From the NCBI RefSeq assembly GCF_029581195.1, contig NZ_CP120737.1, positions 1,860,001 to 1,924,000 of the forward strand: 64,000 bases of DNA, in the 5' to 3' direction. Positions 33,469 to 42,075 of the stretch are shown piece after piece. The first letter of the stretch is position 1. Each line of letters starts with the position of its first letter. The notes beneath the pieces are model-generated. The model saw only the letters and a list, made by a program, of their open reading frames with translations. It had not been told where the DNA came from and did not search any database. The DNA comes from Solwaraspora sp. WMMD791. GTDB taxonomy: Bacteria > Actinomycetota > Actinomycetes > Mycobacteriales > Micromonosporaceae. The translations under genes were made by a program, and so were the position numbers.

Positions 33469-34056
33469 TCAGCCGTGGTCCATGCCGGTGCCGGGGTCGT
33501 AGCTCTCCTCCGCACCGGCGAACGGCTTGGCGACCGCGGTGAACTGCGACGTCTCGCCGTCGGCGAAGGTCACCGTGAAGGTGACCTCGTCGCCGGGCTG
33601 CACCGGTTGCGCGATGTCCATCAGCATGATGTGGTCGCCGCCCGGTTCGAGGGTGTGGCTGCCGCCGGCGGGGACGACGATCCCGCCCTGCTTCTCCCGC
33701 ATCACCATCGCGCCGTCGGCCATCGCCATCTCGTGCAGCTCGACCGGGGAGATGTCGGTGCTCACGCTGGCGATGGTGATGTCGGTGTCGGTGTCGTTGA
33801 CCAGCACCCCGAACGCTGCGGTCATGCCGTCGTCGGCGGCTTTCACCCACGGGTCGCGCACGACGAGACCGGCGGTGGCAGCGGCCGACGCCGTCGCGCT
33901 GGCCGACGCCTCCGGAGTGGACTGTGCCGGGCCCGACGGCGTGCCGTCGCCGTCGCCGCAACCGGCGAGGACGAGGGCGAGGCCGGCGACGCCGGACAGC
34001 ACCGCGCGGCGCGTGGCGGTGCGCCGGACCGGAGCCGGCTGGAGCGCTGATGGCAT
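33469..34056 (-). CDS. Periplasmic-type copper chaperone PCu(A)C, lipoprotein
   Basis: 195 residues from ATG 34056 with GAGGAG eight bases upstream. Lipobox LAGC at ~31. Mature domain has the Cu(I) motif H-x-M...H-x-M: HEMAMADGAMVM and GGDHIMLM, with DPWVKAADDGMTAAFGVLVN before it. A second His/Met tail (GTGMDHG) closes the protein. PCu(A)C proteins pass Cu(I) to oxidases or ScoI. It sits between CopC-like and DyP genes in one leftward operon. Confidence 0.92.
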   Translation of the reverse strand: MPSALQPAPVRRTATRRAVLSGVAGLALVLAGCGDGDGTPSGPAQSTPEASASATASAAATAGLVVRDPWVKAADDGMTAAFGVLVNDTDTDITIASVSTDISPVELHEMAMADGAMVMREKQGGIVVPAGGSHTLEPGGDHIMLMDIAQPVQPGDEVTFTVTFADGETSQFTAVAKPFAGAEESYDPGTGMDHG

Positions 34057-34125
34057 ACGGGTTCTCCTCACGAGTCGTACGACGGAAGTAGTCGCCGTAC
34101 CGGCCCGGTCGGTTCCCGCAGTGAA

Positions 34126-34683
34126 CTAGCTCACACGTCGTCGGCCGCGCAGCACGACGACGGCGGCCCCGCCGATCAGCAGCGCCACGGCACCGGCGAA
34201 CGCGAGCAGCCACCCACGGCGGCTGTCGGCCGGCGCGGCATCGTCCGTGGCGGCCGAGCCGGCCTGAGCAGGTGCCCCCGAGGCGCCGGTGAGCGGGGCG
34301 TTCACCGCGAACCGGAACGCGCCCTGCACCGTGTGTCCGTCCACCGAGACCACCCGGTACGCGACCGTGTAGACGCCGTCGGGCAGTGGCTGCACCGGAC
34401 GGACGATGCCCCGCTGCTGGTCGACGGTCGGCCCGTCGACCGGCATCTGGGCGCCGGCGGCGTCGCTGACCACGATCGTGGTGTAGTCGCCGTTGAGCGG
34501 TTCGGTGAAGGTCAGCACGATCTCCTCGGGTGACTGCGCCACCCGGGTGTTCTGGCCGGGTTGACTCGCCGACAGCGCGGCGTGCGCCGCGGCCGGGGCG
34601 GCGGGCGCGACGACCACGATCGCGGCGAGCAGGGCCGCCGCGACCCCTCGGGCGACACGGACGGGCAGTGCTGATCTGGGCAC
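34126..34683 (-). CDS. CopC/YobA-family copper-resistance protein
   Basis: 185 residues from GTG 34683 with AGGAGG eight bases upstream. Signal peptide ends in PAAPAAAHA, leaving the copper-binding N-terminal His (HAALSASQP) expected for CopC. EIVLTFTEPLNGDYTTIVV and DGVYTVAYRVVSVDGHTVQG-type strands hold the second His. A C-terminal helix (LLAFAGAVALLIGGAAVVVL) anchors it, followed by RGRRR. Likely the extracytoplasmic Cu(II) binder of the CopC - PCu(A)C - DyP operon; no CopD was seen. Confidence 0.9.
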   Translation of the reverse strand: MPRSALPVRVARGVAAALLAAIVVVAPAAPAAAHAALSASQPGQNTRVAQSPEEIVLTFTEPLNGDYTTIVVSDAAGAQMPVDGPTVDQQRGIVRPVQPLPDGVYTVAYRVVSVDGHTVQGAFRFAVNAPLTGASGAPAQAGSAATDDAAPADSRRGWLLAFAGAVALLIGGAAVVVLRGRRRVS

Positions 34684-34879
34684 GGACGGGACCTCCTGTC
34701 GAAGCGGCACCAACGGCGGCCGGATCGCCATTCGATCATTTCTCGACCGCACCGGGCGAGATCCGCTCGGCGGGAATCCTTGCGCCGGTCGCGGTCGCGG
34801 GAACCCGACCCTACGACGGGTCGACTGATGTCGGTGGGCGGGGCCGGATGGACGCACGTCACACTTCCGACCCCTCCAT

Positions 34880-34898
34880 TGAGGGTAGGCTCACCTAA
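34880..34898 (+). promoter_or_regulatory. DtxR/IdeR-type iron box
   Basis: TGAGGGTAGGCTCACCTAA matches the actinobacterial iron-box consensus TTAGGTTAGGCTCACCTAA at 17 of 19 positions. It ends 28 bases before the siderophore-interacting protein start, so iron repression of that gene by a DtxR/IdeR/DmdR regulator is expected. Confidence 0.88.
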
Positions 34899-34926
34899 CA
34901 GTTGCCACATCCCGGGAGCTCTCGCG

Positions 34927-35661
34927 ATGCCGTTCACGCTCACCCGAACCGCCGCCGAGCGGGTGTTCCGCCGGACCGCCCGGCTGTCCGACCGCACCTG
35001 GCTGACGCCGGGCTACCTGCGGCTGCGGCTGGCCGGCGCACAGCTGCGCGGCTTCACGTCGCCCGGCGCGGACGACCACGTCCGGCTGTTCCTTCCGCTC
35101 GGTGCCGACGGTCCGCACGACGGCCCCAGCCGGGAGGTGACCCCGCTCGACTGGGACAGCGCGGCCGGCTGGCTCGACCTGGAGCTCGTGGTGCACCCTG
35201 GCGGGCTGGTCAGCGACTGGGCGGTCGGGGCTCCGCTGGCCTCAACGGTCGCGGTCGGTGGGCCACGCGGCTCGACCGTCCTGCAGGGCACCCCGGACGC
35301 CTGGTTCCTGGCTGGTGACGAGACCGCGGTCCCGGCCATCCGCCGATTCGTCGCCGCGATGCCCCCGACGGCGCACGGACGGATCCTGATCGAGGTGCCC
35401 GACCCGGCTCACCAGGTCGACCTGGTGCCGCCACCCGGCGTCGAACTGGACTGGATCCACCGTGGCGACGCGCCACCCGGGCGGGCCCTGACCGGCGCGA
35501 TCGACGCCGTCGACGCCGGGCAGCGACCGGCCGGCGCGGTGTTCGGCTTCGTCGCCGCCGAGCAGGCCGTGGTGCCGGCCGGCCGGGCGCTGCTGCACGA
35601 CCGTTGGGCGCTCCCGCCGGAGCAGACGATCGTCAAGGGTTACTGGAAGCGCGCGGAGTAG
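34927..35661 (+). CDS. Siderophore-interacting protein (FAD ferric-siderophore reductase family)
   Basis: 244 residues from ATG 34927, GGGAG upstream. N-terminal FAD-binding barrel: LTPGYLRLRLAGAQLRGFTS and ADDHVRLFLP; C-terminal SIP domain with WFLAGDETAVPAIRRFVAAM and GYWKRAE at the end, both family signatures. These enzymes reduce Fe(III) in imported siderophores in the cytoplasm. A near-consensus iron box lies upstream. No siderophore transport or synthesis genes are next to it. Confidence 0.92.
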   Translation: MPFTLTRTAAERVFRRTARLSDRTWLTPGYLRLRLAGAQLRGFTSPGADDHVRLFLPLGADGPHDGPSREVTPLDWDSAAGWLDLELVVHPGGLVSDWAVGAPLASTVAVGGPRGSTVLQGTPDAWFLAGDETAVPAIRRFVAAMPPTAHGRILIEVPDPAHQVDLVPPPGVELDWIHRGDAPPGRALTGAIDAVDAGQRPAGAVFGFVAAEQAVVPAGRALLHDRWALPPEQTIVKGYWKRAE

Positions 35662-36074
35662 TCGAACCAGTCGAAGCGCACCGTCGCGGCAGCCGCGTAC
35701 ATGCCGACGACCCGGCCGGTGAAGCCGCCGGCCACCTCGGTCGACAGGTACCGGCCGTCCAGTTCGGCCAGCACGTCGACGCCACCGGCGGCGTCCTCGA
35801 CGCCGAGCCGCACCAGGTCGGGCCCCTGCCGGGGGTGGGTGGTCGGCACCGTCACGATGTCGATCCGCAACAGCACCGGCCCGGCCGGGACCGGGCGGGC
35901 GGCCAGCACCGGACGCAGCGGCCCGATCCGCGCGGCAGCCCGCACCTGGCCACCGCCGGCCTCGATCGTGTAGTGGTGCTCCTCGTCGAGCCGCACGGCC
36001 AGCCCGCCCCGGCCGTCGCCCGGCGCGATCAGGGTCCGTACCCGGCAGCTGGGGTGCTGTTGACGCCCGGCGGG
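35640..36074 (-). pseudogene. C-terminal remnant of a GH43 beta-xylosidase-type glycosidase
   Basis: Frame open from after a stop at 36075-36077 to TAA at 35640. The sequence GRGGLAVRLDEEHHYTIEAG through RIGPLRPVLA and DGRYLSTEVAGGFTGRVVGM ending FDWFDY is the concanavalin-like C-terminal domain of GH43 xylosidases. The five-bladed catalytic propeller (~350 residues) is absent, and the region upstream is the end of an SDR gene. Any start (GTG 35996) would give ~118 residues. Most likely a deletion relic; it overlaps the convergent siderophore gene by 22 bp. Confidence 0.75.
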
Positions 36075-36093
36075 TCACCGACGCCCGCCGATG

Positions 36094-36993
36094 TCACACC
36101 GTACGTCGGCCGCCCGTCACGGCGAGCACCTCGCCGGTGGTGTAACTGGACCCGGCCGAGGCAAAGAAGACGAACGACGGTGCCAGCTCCGCCGGCTGCG
36201 CCGGCCGGCCGATCGGCGTCTGGGTACCGAACTTCTCCACCGCCTCCGGCGGCATGGTCGCCGGGATCAGCGGGGTCCAGACCGGCCCGGGCGCCACCGA
36301 GTTGACCCGGATCCCCTGGTCGACCAGGTTCGCCGCCAGTCCCTTGGTGAAGTTGACGATGCCCGCCTTGGTGGTGGCGTAGTCCAGCAGCGGCGGCGAC
36401 GGATCGAACGCCTGGATCGAGGAGGTGTTGATGATGCTGGAACCCGGTGGCATGTGCCCGACGGCCGCCTTGCAGATCCAGAACATCGCATACAGGTTGG
36501 TCTTGAGCACCCGGTCGAACTGCTCGGTGGTGATCCCGGCGATGCCCTTCTCCTGCGCCATCTGGTAGGCGGCGTTGTTGACCAGGATGTCGATGCCGCC
36601 CAGTTCCTCGACGGCCCGGCGCACCAGCTCCACGCACTGGTGTTCCTCGGTGATGTCGCCGGGCACCGGCACCGCCCGCCGGCCGGCCTGCTCGATCAGC
36701 CGAACCGTCTCCTGGGCGTCGCGCTCCTCCTGGGGCAGGTAGGAGATGACGACGTCGGCGCCTTCCCGGGCGAACGCGAGCGCCACGGCACGGCCGATGC
36801 CCGAATCCCCACCGGTGATCACCGCCCGCCGGTCGGTCAGTTTGCCGGTGCCCTGGTAGCTGTCCTCGCCATGGTCCGGCTGGGGATCCATCTTCCCGCT
36901 GGTGCCCGGTGGTGGCTGCTTCTGTACCGGCTGGCCCTGCTGCTGCCCGTACTGCTCGGTGGGGTCCTGGCGGGTGTGCTGACTGTCGCCCAT
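36094..36993 (-). CDS. SDR-family oxidoreductase, general-stress type
   Basis: 299 residues from ATG 36993. A hydrophilic Gln/Pro-rich head of ~50 residues (TEQYGQQQGQPVQKQPPPG) precedes the Rossmann fold. Motifs: VITGGDSGIGRAVALAF (coenzyme loop), VNNAAYQ, Ser in IINTSSIQAF, YATTKAG (YxxxK), VAPGPVWTPLIP. This long-headed subgroup (YhdF/YghA-like) is often stress-induced in bacteria. NADP(H) preference and substrate unknown. Divergent from the hydrolase gene. Confidence 0.9.
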   Translation of the reverse strand: MGDSQHTRQDPTEQYGQQQGQPVQKQPPPGTSGKMDPQPDHGEDSYQGTGKLTDRRAVITGGDSGIGRAVALAFAREGADVVISYLPQEERDAQETVRLIEQAGRRAVPVPGDITEEHQCVELVRRAVEELGGIDILVNNAAYQMAQEKGIAGITTEQFDRVLKTNLYAMFWICKAAVGHMPPGSSIINTSSIQAFDPSPPLLDYATTKAGIVNFTKGLAANLVDQGIRVNSVAPGPVWTPLIPATMPPEAVEKFGTQTPIGRPAQPAELAPSFVFFASAGSSYTTGEVLAVTGGRRTV

Positions 36994-37198
36994 GGCTCGC
37001 TCGCTCCTCGCGGGAAGGACAAAACGGATCGGACTCCCCCAGCTCTACCCCCACGGTCCGCAACGAAAACAGCCGACCGGCTCGCCGACAGCGACCGCCG
37101 TCGCCGATCAGGTTTCGACCGGCCCGCACGGGGCAGTCGGCCGCACATGCCGCATCGGCGTGATGCGGTGTTCGAACGGGTGGGACGGCTGGAACCCG

Positions 37199-38773
37199 AT
37201 GGGTATCCGCGACGGGACAGGCACCGCCGGTGCGGTCCGGGCAGCTTCGGTGCCCGGACCGCCCCGGCTCTGGCCGCTGGCCGCGGTCACCGTCGTGACG
37301 ACCCTGCTGGCGGCGACCGGCGGGTTACCCCCCTGGCCCGGGCTGGTGCACCTGGTCGCGGCACCACCGATCGACCTGTACGCCGATCTGCGGCTGCTGC
37401 TGACCAGGGCGCCGTCAGCACCGTGGTTCCTCGCCGGGCTGGTCGGCTCGCTCATGATCCGGGTGTGCGTGCTGGCGCTGATGCTCGGCGGTCTGGACCG
37501 GCGGCGGCTCCGGCTGGCCGCCACCATCTACCTCACGGTGCTACCGCTGCTGCTGCTCGCCGCAGAACTCACCTACATCGCCGCGGCGGTGCTGTACTCC
37601 CGGCTGTTCTGGCCGGGAGTCGGCCTGGTCGCACTGACAGCGATCGTGGTGATCCCGTTGCCATGGCAGGGCACCACCCGCCTGCGCCAGGCGTGGCGGC
37701 GGGCCTGGCGCGGCGGGCTGCGGGTCGAGGTCACCCTGCCGTACGCGGCCGCGGTGATCGGGCTCGGGGTGCTCGCCGAACAGTTCCCGGCCCTGCGGGT
37801 CGCCGCCGTCGCGGTCTCCGGCGCGCTCACCGCCGTGGCGGTCCGGCTGCTGGCCCGCCCGGCACCGGCGTACCCGAGGCTGCGACTGGTCGGCGCCGCC
37901 GCGATCTTCCTGGTCGCGACCGTGGTCTTCATCGCCACCCGGTCGGTGCCGGCCGCCGAGCCGGTACCGCCCCGCGCCGGCTCGATCCTGCTGATGAGTG
38001 GCATCAACTCCGCCTCCGGCCGCGGCACGATCTTCGGTACCCGCACCGACGTGCTCGGCTACACCTGCCAGCAGACCTTCTACTTCTCCTACGCCGGCCC
38101 CGGCGACGGCCAGCCGCAGGGCCGGGCCCGCTGTCCGATCCGTACCGGCACCCCGTACGACCGGACCGACACGCAACGCCCGTTCGCCGAGCAGGTGGAG
38201 ATCTTCGTCGACCAGGTGCGTGACCTGCCCCGGCCGCTGGTCGTCGCGGGGCACTCCCAGGCCGTCTGGGTGGCCTGGGAGGCCGTCGCCAGCGGCGGCG
38301 CCGACCAGGTGGACGTCCTGGTGCTGGTCGGCCCGTTCCCGGACAATCCGGCCGGCTACCTGCCGCCGGGGCAGGACGGGCCGGGCCGCGTCGGCAGCGA
38401 CCTGCTGCGGCTGCTGGTGCCGGCCTCCGACTGGGTCGATTTCCATTTCGAGCCGGACTCGCCCGCCGCTCGGGAACTGCTCGCCCCGGCCAACGGCGGC
38501 GCCGCCGTCCTGACCGAGCCACTGCCGTCGCGGGTGCGGTCGTTGGCGCTCACCTCGACGACCGATCTGCCGCTGATGCCCCACGGCTGGCGGCTGCCGG
38601 TGAACCGCAACGCCTGCCCGATCCGCGAGGCGCATCCCTACCTGCCGGACACCCCGGCGTTCTACCACGAGGTCAACCGGTTCCTCGACGAGGAGCCGGC
38701 CCTGCCCTGCCCACCGTGGCGGACCTGGGGCCGACCGATGGCCCTGCCGTTCGGCGTACCGCCGACAGGTTGA
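37199..38773 (+). CDS. Membrane protein with C-terminal alpha/beta-hydrolase domain
   Basis: About 524 residues if started at ATG 37199 (MGIRDGTGTAG); earlier starts at 37163 or 36992 are possible but sit in sequence of poor coding quality. The N-terminal ~270 residues contain seven to eight hydrophobic helices (for example LAATIYLTVLPLLLLAAELT). The C-terminal soluble part has LPRPLVVAGHSQAVWVAWEA, with nucleophile Ser in GHSQA, and VLVLVGPFPDNP. Cysteines (YTCQQTFYFSY, RCPIRTG, RNACPIR, PALPCPPW) suggest disulphides, so the domain likely faces outside. Substrate unknown. Confidence 0.7.
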   Translation: MGIRDGTGTAGAVRAASVPGPPRLWPLAAVTVVTTLLAATGGLPPWPGLVHLVAAPPIDLYADLRLLLTRAPSAPWFLAGLVGSLMIRVCVLALMLGGLDRRRLRLAATIYLTVLPLLLLAAELTYIAAAVLYSRLFWPGVGLVALTAIVVIPLPWQGTTRLRQAWRRAWRGGLRVEVTLPYAAAVIGLGVLAEQFPALRVAAVAVSGALTAVAVRLLARPAPAYPRLRLVGAAAIFLVATVVFIATRSVPAAEPVPPRAGSILLMSGINSASGRGTIFGTRTDVLGYTCQQTFYFSYAGPGDGQPQGRARCPIRTGTPYDRTDTQRPFAEQVEIFVDQVRDLPRPLVVAGHSQAVWVAWEAVASGGADQVDVLVLVGPFPDNPAGYLPPGQDGPGRVGSDLLRLLVPASDWVDFHFEPDSPAARELLAPANGGAAVLTEPLPSRVRSLALTSTTDLPLMPHGWRLPVNRNACPIREAHPYLPDTPAFYHEVNRFLDEEPALPCPPWRTWGRPMALPFGVPPTG

Positions 38774-38812
38774 CCGGATCGACACCGGGCCCCATCGACA
38801 CCAGGAGGAACC

Positions 38813-39730
38813 GTGCCCAGACATCTCACCGACCGGGTCGTCGTCGTCACCGGCGCGTCCAGCGGGATCGGCCGGGCCACCGCCCGGCAGCTGGCCGACG
38901 CCGGCGCCACCCTGGTGCTGCTGGCCCGTCGCGAGGACGCCCTGCAGACGTTGGCCACGCGGTGCCGCGGCAAGGGCGTCGAGGTGCTGGTCATGCCGAT
39001 CGACGTGACCGATGCCGAGGCCGTCGCCGAGGCCGCCCGGCAGGCGGTCGCCCGGTTCGGGCGCATCGACGCCTGGGTCAACAACGCCGGAGTCAACCTG
39101 TACGGGCCGGTCGAGGAGTCACCGGCGCAGCTGTGGCATCAGGTCGTGCAGACCAATCTGTTCGGCACCTACCATGGCGTACGCGCGGTGCTGCCGTGGT
39201 TCCGGGAGCAGGGCCACGGGATTCTGATCAACATGTCGTCCGTCCACGGCTGGCGGCCGGCACCGCAGCAGAGCGCGTACGCGGCCAGCAAGCACGCCAT
39301 CCGGGCCTTGAGCGACTGCACCCGCCAGGAGGTACGCGACGTACCCGGCATCGCGGTCTGCACGGTGCTCCCCGGACCGGTCGACACCCCGATGTTTCGC
39401 AGCGCCGCCAACTGGACGGGCAGGCGGGTGGTGCCGCCGAGCCGGCCGTGCGAGGCCGATCAGGTCGCCCGGGTCGTCACCGGGCTGATCCGCCGCCCCC
39501 GTCGGGAGGCCACCGTCGGAGCCGGCGTCCGGCTCGGGCTGCTCGCCGCGCGGCTGCTTCCGGCGCTGACCGAGCGGGCCGACGCCCGCGCCGTGCCCCG
39601 CAGTCACTTCTCCGCCGACCCGGTCGGCTACACCGCCGGCACCGTGCAGCGCCCGGAACCGCTCGGTGCCCGGGTCGACGACGGCTGGCGGGCGGCGTAC
39701 TCGGCCGGCCCGGTCGGCGGAGCCCGATGA
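38813..39730 (+). CDS. SDR-family oxidoreductase
   Basis: 305 residues, GTG start after AGGAGG. VVVTGASSGIGRATARQLAD is the coenzyme-binding loop, WVNNAGVN the structural motif, Ser in LINMSSVHGW, YAASKHAIRAL the YxxxK site, LPGPVDTPMF closes the pocket. A C-terminal extension of ~60 residues is typical of membrane-associated SDRs acting on lipids or retinoid-like substrates. Overlaps the next start by four bases (ATGA), so it is coupled to the hydrolase. Confidence 0.9.
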   Translation: MPRHLTDRVVVVTGASSGIGRATARQLADAGATLVLLARREDALQTLATRCRGKGVEVLVMPIDVTDAEAVAEAARQAVARFGRIDAWVNNAGVNLYGPVEESPAQLWHQVVQTNLFGTYHGVRAVLPWFREQGHGILINMSSVHGWRPAPQQSAYAASKHAIRALSDCTRQEVRDVPGIAVCTVLPGPVDTPMFRSAANWTGRRVVPPSRPCEADQVARVVTGLIRRPRREATVGAGVRLGLLAARLLPALTERADARAVPRSHFSADPVGYTAGTVQRPEPLGARVDDGWRAAYSAGPVGGAR

Positions 39731-40635
39731 GTGTGCTGCTGGCGCCGTTCCCGCCGGCCGTGGCGGCTGCCGAGCCGGTCAGTCGCCAGGTCGAGGTGCC
39801 CGCCCCGTCGAGTTGGCGTACCCGCGCCGGGGCGCCGCCGGAGGCGACCTGGACGATCGCCGGGCTGTGCTGGGAGCCCGCCGTGCTCACCGCCGACGCC
39901 GTGACGACCGGACGCCGCCCGCCGATCGTGCTGGTGCACGGGCTCGGGGTGGCAGCCGGGCTCTGCGCGCCGGTGGCCCGCCGGCTCGCCGCCACCGGGA
40001 CTGTCCTGACGCCCGACCTGCCCGGCTACGGCCGCAGCAGTAAGCCGGATCCGGTACCCGACATCGCCGAACTCGGCACCTCTGTCGCCAGCTGGCTGCC
40101 GGCGGTGGTCACCGAACCGGCGGTACTGGTCGGTGTCTCACTCGGCTGCCAGGTGGTGCTGGAGACCGCCGCCCAGGCACCCGACTGGGTGTCGTCGGTG
40201 GTGCTGGCCAGCCCGATCGTGGATCCGGCCCGCCGCCGATGGCGCAGTCAGCTCTGGCGCTGGCAACTCGAGCAGGCCACCCAGTCGGTACGGCTCAAGC
40301 GGCTGCAGCTGACCGACTACCGGCGGGCCGGCGTGGGACGGGTGCTGCGCAGCTTCTCAGCGGCGCTGGCCGACCGGCCCGAGGACAGGATCGGACATGT
40401 CGACGCACCGGTCCTGGTCTGTCGGGGCACCCGGGACCCACTGGTCTCCGACGAATGGGCCGCCCGGCTGCGGCGGCTGGCACCGCACGCCCGGCTGGCC
40501 CGGCTGCCCGGCGTAGTGCACGCGATGAGCCATGACAACCCGGTCGAGTTCGCCCGGGTGATCCTCGGTTTCCTCGACCAGGTCGCCGCTTCCCGGAAAG
40601 GTGACGCCGGTGCCCACACCGAAGTTCCTGGCTAG
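39727..40635 (+). CDS. Alpha/beta-hydrolase
   Basis: 302 residues from ATG 39727 overlapping the SDR stop. Core: IVLVHGLGVAAGLCAPVARR (oxyanion HG), LTPDLPGYGRSSKP, nucleophile elbow VGVSLGCQVVLE, Asp in CRGTRDPLVSDEWA and His in GVVHAMSHDNP. All three catalytic residues are present. Not obviously a lipase or epoxide hydrolase; a cytoplasmic esterase is the safe call. Middle gene of a coupled trio. Confidence 0.88.
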   Translation: MSVLLAPFPPAVAAAEPVSRQVEVPAPSSWRTRAGAPPEATWTIAGLCWEPAVLTADAVTTGRRPPIVLVHGLGVAAGLCAPVARRLAATGTVLTPDLPGYGRSSKPDPVPDIAELGTSVASWLPAVVTEPAVLVGVSLGCQVVLETAAQAPDWVSSVVLASPIVDPARRRWRSQLWRWQLEQATQSVRLKRLQLTDYRRAGVGRVLRSFSAALADRPEDRIGHVDAPVLVCRGTRDPLVSDEWAARLRRLAPHARLARLPGVVHAMSHDNPVEFARVILGFLDQVAASRKGDAGAHTEVPG

Positions 40636-42007
40636 CTTCGACTCCGCCTCGGCGATGCTGATGGCCACCTCCGCGTACCTGCGGGGGGAGTCGTTTCCCG
40701 CCCTCGGCCAGTCGACCCTGTTGAAACCACTGGTGAAGGCGACCGATCTGCTGCCGACCAAGGCCAAGGAGAAGGCGTTCATCGTCAGCGGACTGACCGA
40801 GGCGGTGCGGGCCGGGCGGATGGGCCGCATTGACGTGGCGGAGGTGTCCCGGTGGGCCGCCGGGCAGTACCCGGCCCGGCGCTACCCGGCGATCGCGGTC
40901 GGTTCATCCAGCGGCGCCCTGGTGCACCTGTGGGCGGCGCTGGGGGTGCCGTGGCTGCCGCAGACCTTCTTCATCCCGGTGGCGCAACGGGTGCACCCGG
41001 ATGATCCGACGACCGCGATGCGCAAGGGACTCAAGCCGGGGCAGGCGTTGCTCGCCGCCAACCCGGACATCCAGCTGCACCACATGCACGACGCCAACCA
41101 GGACCGGCTGATGGTGCGGGCGCTGACCTACTTCCGCTTCAAACGCCGCACACTGGGGCCGGAGTACGAGCAGTTCATCCGGGACCGGCTGGCCCCCGGC
41201 GGGACGATCATCATCTCGGACTGTCGCGAACGCTGGCGCACCACTGCGGTCGGCGACCGGCACGTGTTCCAACACGGTGCGGTCGGCGGTGCCACCGAGG
41301 CCGAGTTCCACCACGGCGGGCCCCGGGTGGCGAAGTACCTGGACCGCTACGACTCCCCGGTCCGCCGGTGGGACGGCCCGGAGCCGGACAGCGTCAGTCC
41401 GGAAGCGGAATGGGGCTTCGCCGCCGAACTCGCCGAGGACATCGACCGGTTCGCCACCGAACACGGCTACCGGGTCCGACGGATCGTTTTCGACCGGCCC
41501 TCGTCACCGTCACCGATGGTGGCCGACCTCTACCAGTGGTGGTACCGGCAACGCCGGATCCCGGCGAGCAGACTGCTGGTCGAGTCGTTCATCGTGCTCG
41601 ATCCGTGGTGGACGCTGCGGACCGGATCGGTGCCGTTCTGGATGACGTTCAGCATGGACCCCAGCCTGGCCGACGTGGAGCGGTATCTGGACACCCGTGG
41701 CCCGTTCGCCGACATACACCTGGCGCTGTTCCAGAACGGCGTACCGAATGCGGTGGGCTGGCCGCCGCCGCAGCGGTGGCAGGCGGTGCTGGACCGGGCC
41801 ACCCGCAGCGGGCAGTACCTCGGCCGTGAGCTGGCGAACTTCCCGTACGAGATGTCGCTGTACGCCCGCTACGACGAGGCGCTACGGACGATTCCTGCCA
41901 GGTACCCGATGCCCGGCTCGTTGACTCTGACGCAATTCGACGACTTCCTGTCGCAGGCCGGCGACTGTCCGGGGGTGCGATGGGAGACGCTGACCCCGGC
42001 CGGGTGA
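40601..42007 (+). CDS. Conserved protein of unknown function, third gene of SDR-hydrolase operon
   Basis: 468 residues, GTG 40601, overlapping the hydrolase end by 35 bases. No signal peptide or membrane span. Visible features: YPAIAVGSSSGALVHLWAAL (a Gly/Ser loop like a nucleotide- or acyl-binding turn), LAPGGTIIISDCRERWR (strand-loop of a Rossmann-like sheet), SPMVADLYQWWYRQR and VESFIVLDPWWTLRTGSVPF. Rich in Trp. I do not recognise a named domain; a SAM-dependent or acyltransferase-like fold is conceivable but unproven. The overlap implies joint action with the SDR and hydrolase. Confidence 0.7.
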   Translation: MTPVPTPKFLASFDSASAMLMATSAYLRGESFPALGQSTLLKPLVKATDLLPTKAKEKAFIVSGLTEAVRAGRMGRIDVAEVSRWAAGQYPARRYPAIAVGSSSGALVHLWAALGVPWLPQTFFIPVAQRVHPDDPTTAMRKGLKPGQALLAANPDIQLHHMHDANQDRLMVRALTYFRFKRRTLGPEYEQFIRDRLAPGGTIIISDCRERWRTTAVGDRHVFQHGAVGGATEAEFHHGGPRVAKYLDRYDSPVRRWDGPEPDSVSPEAEWGFAAELAEDIDRFATEHGYRVRRIVFDRPSSPSPMVADLYQWWYRQRRIPASRLLVESFIVLDPWWTLRTGSVPFWMTFSMDPSLADVERYLDTRGPFADIHLALFQNGVPNAVGWPPPQRWQAVLDRATRSGQYLGRELANFPYEMSLYARYDEALRTIPARYPMPGSLTLTQFDDFLSQAGDCPGVRWETLTPAG

Positions 42008-42075
42008 GGCGCGTCCCCGGTGGTCCCAGCCGACCGCCTTGCCCGCGGCTGCCGGGACCACCGGGGACGCCGGTG

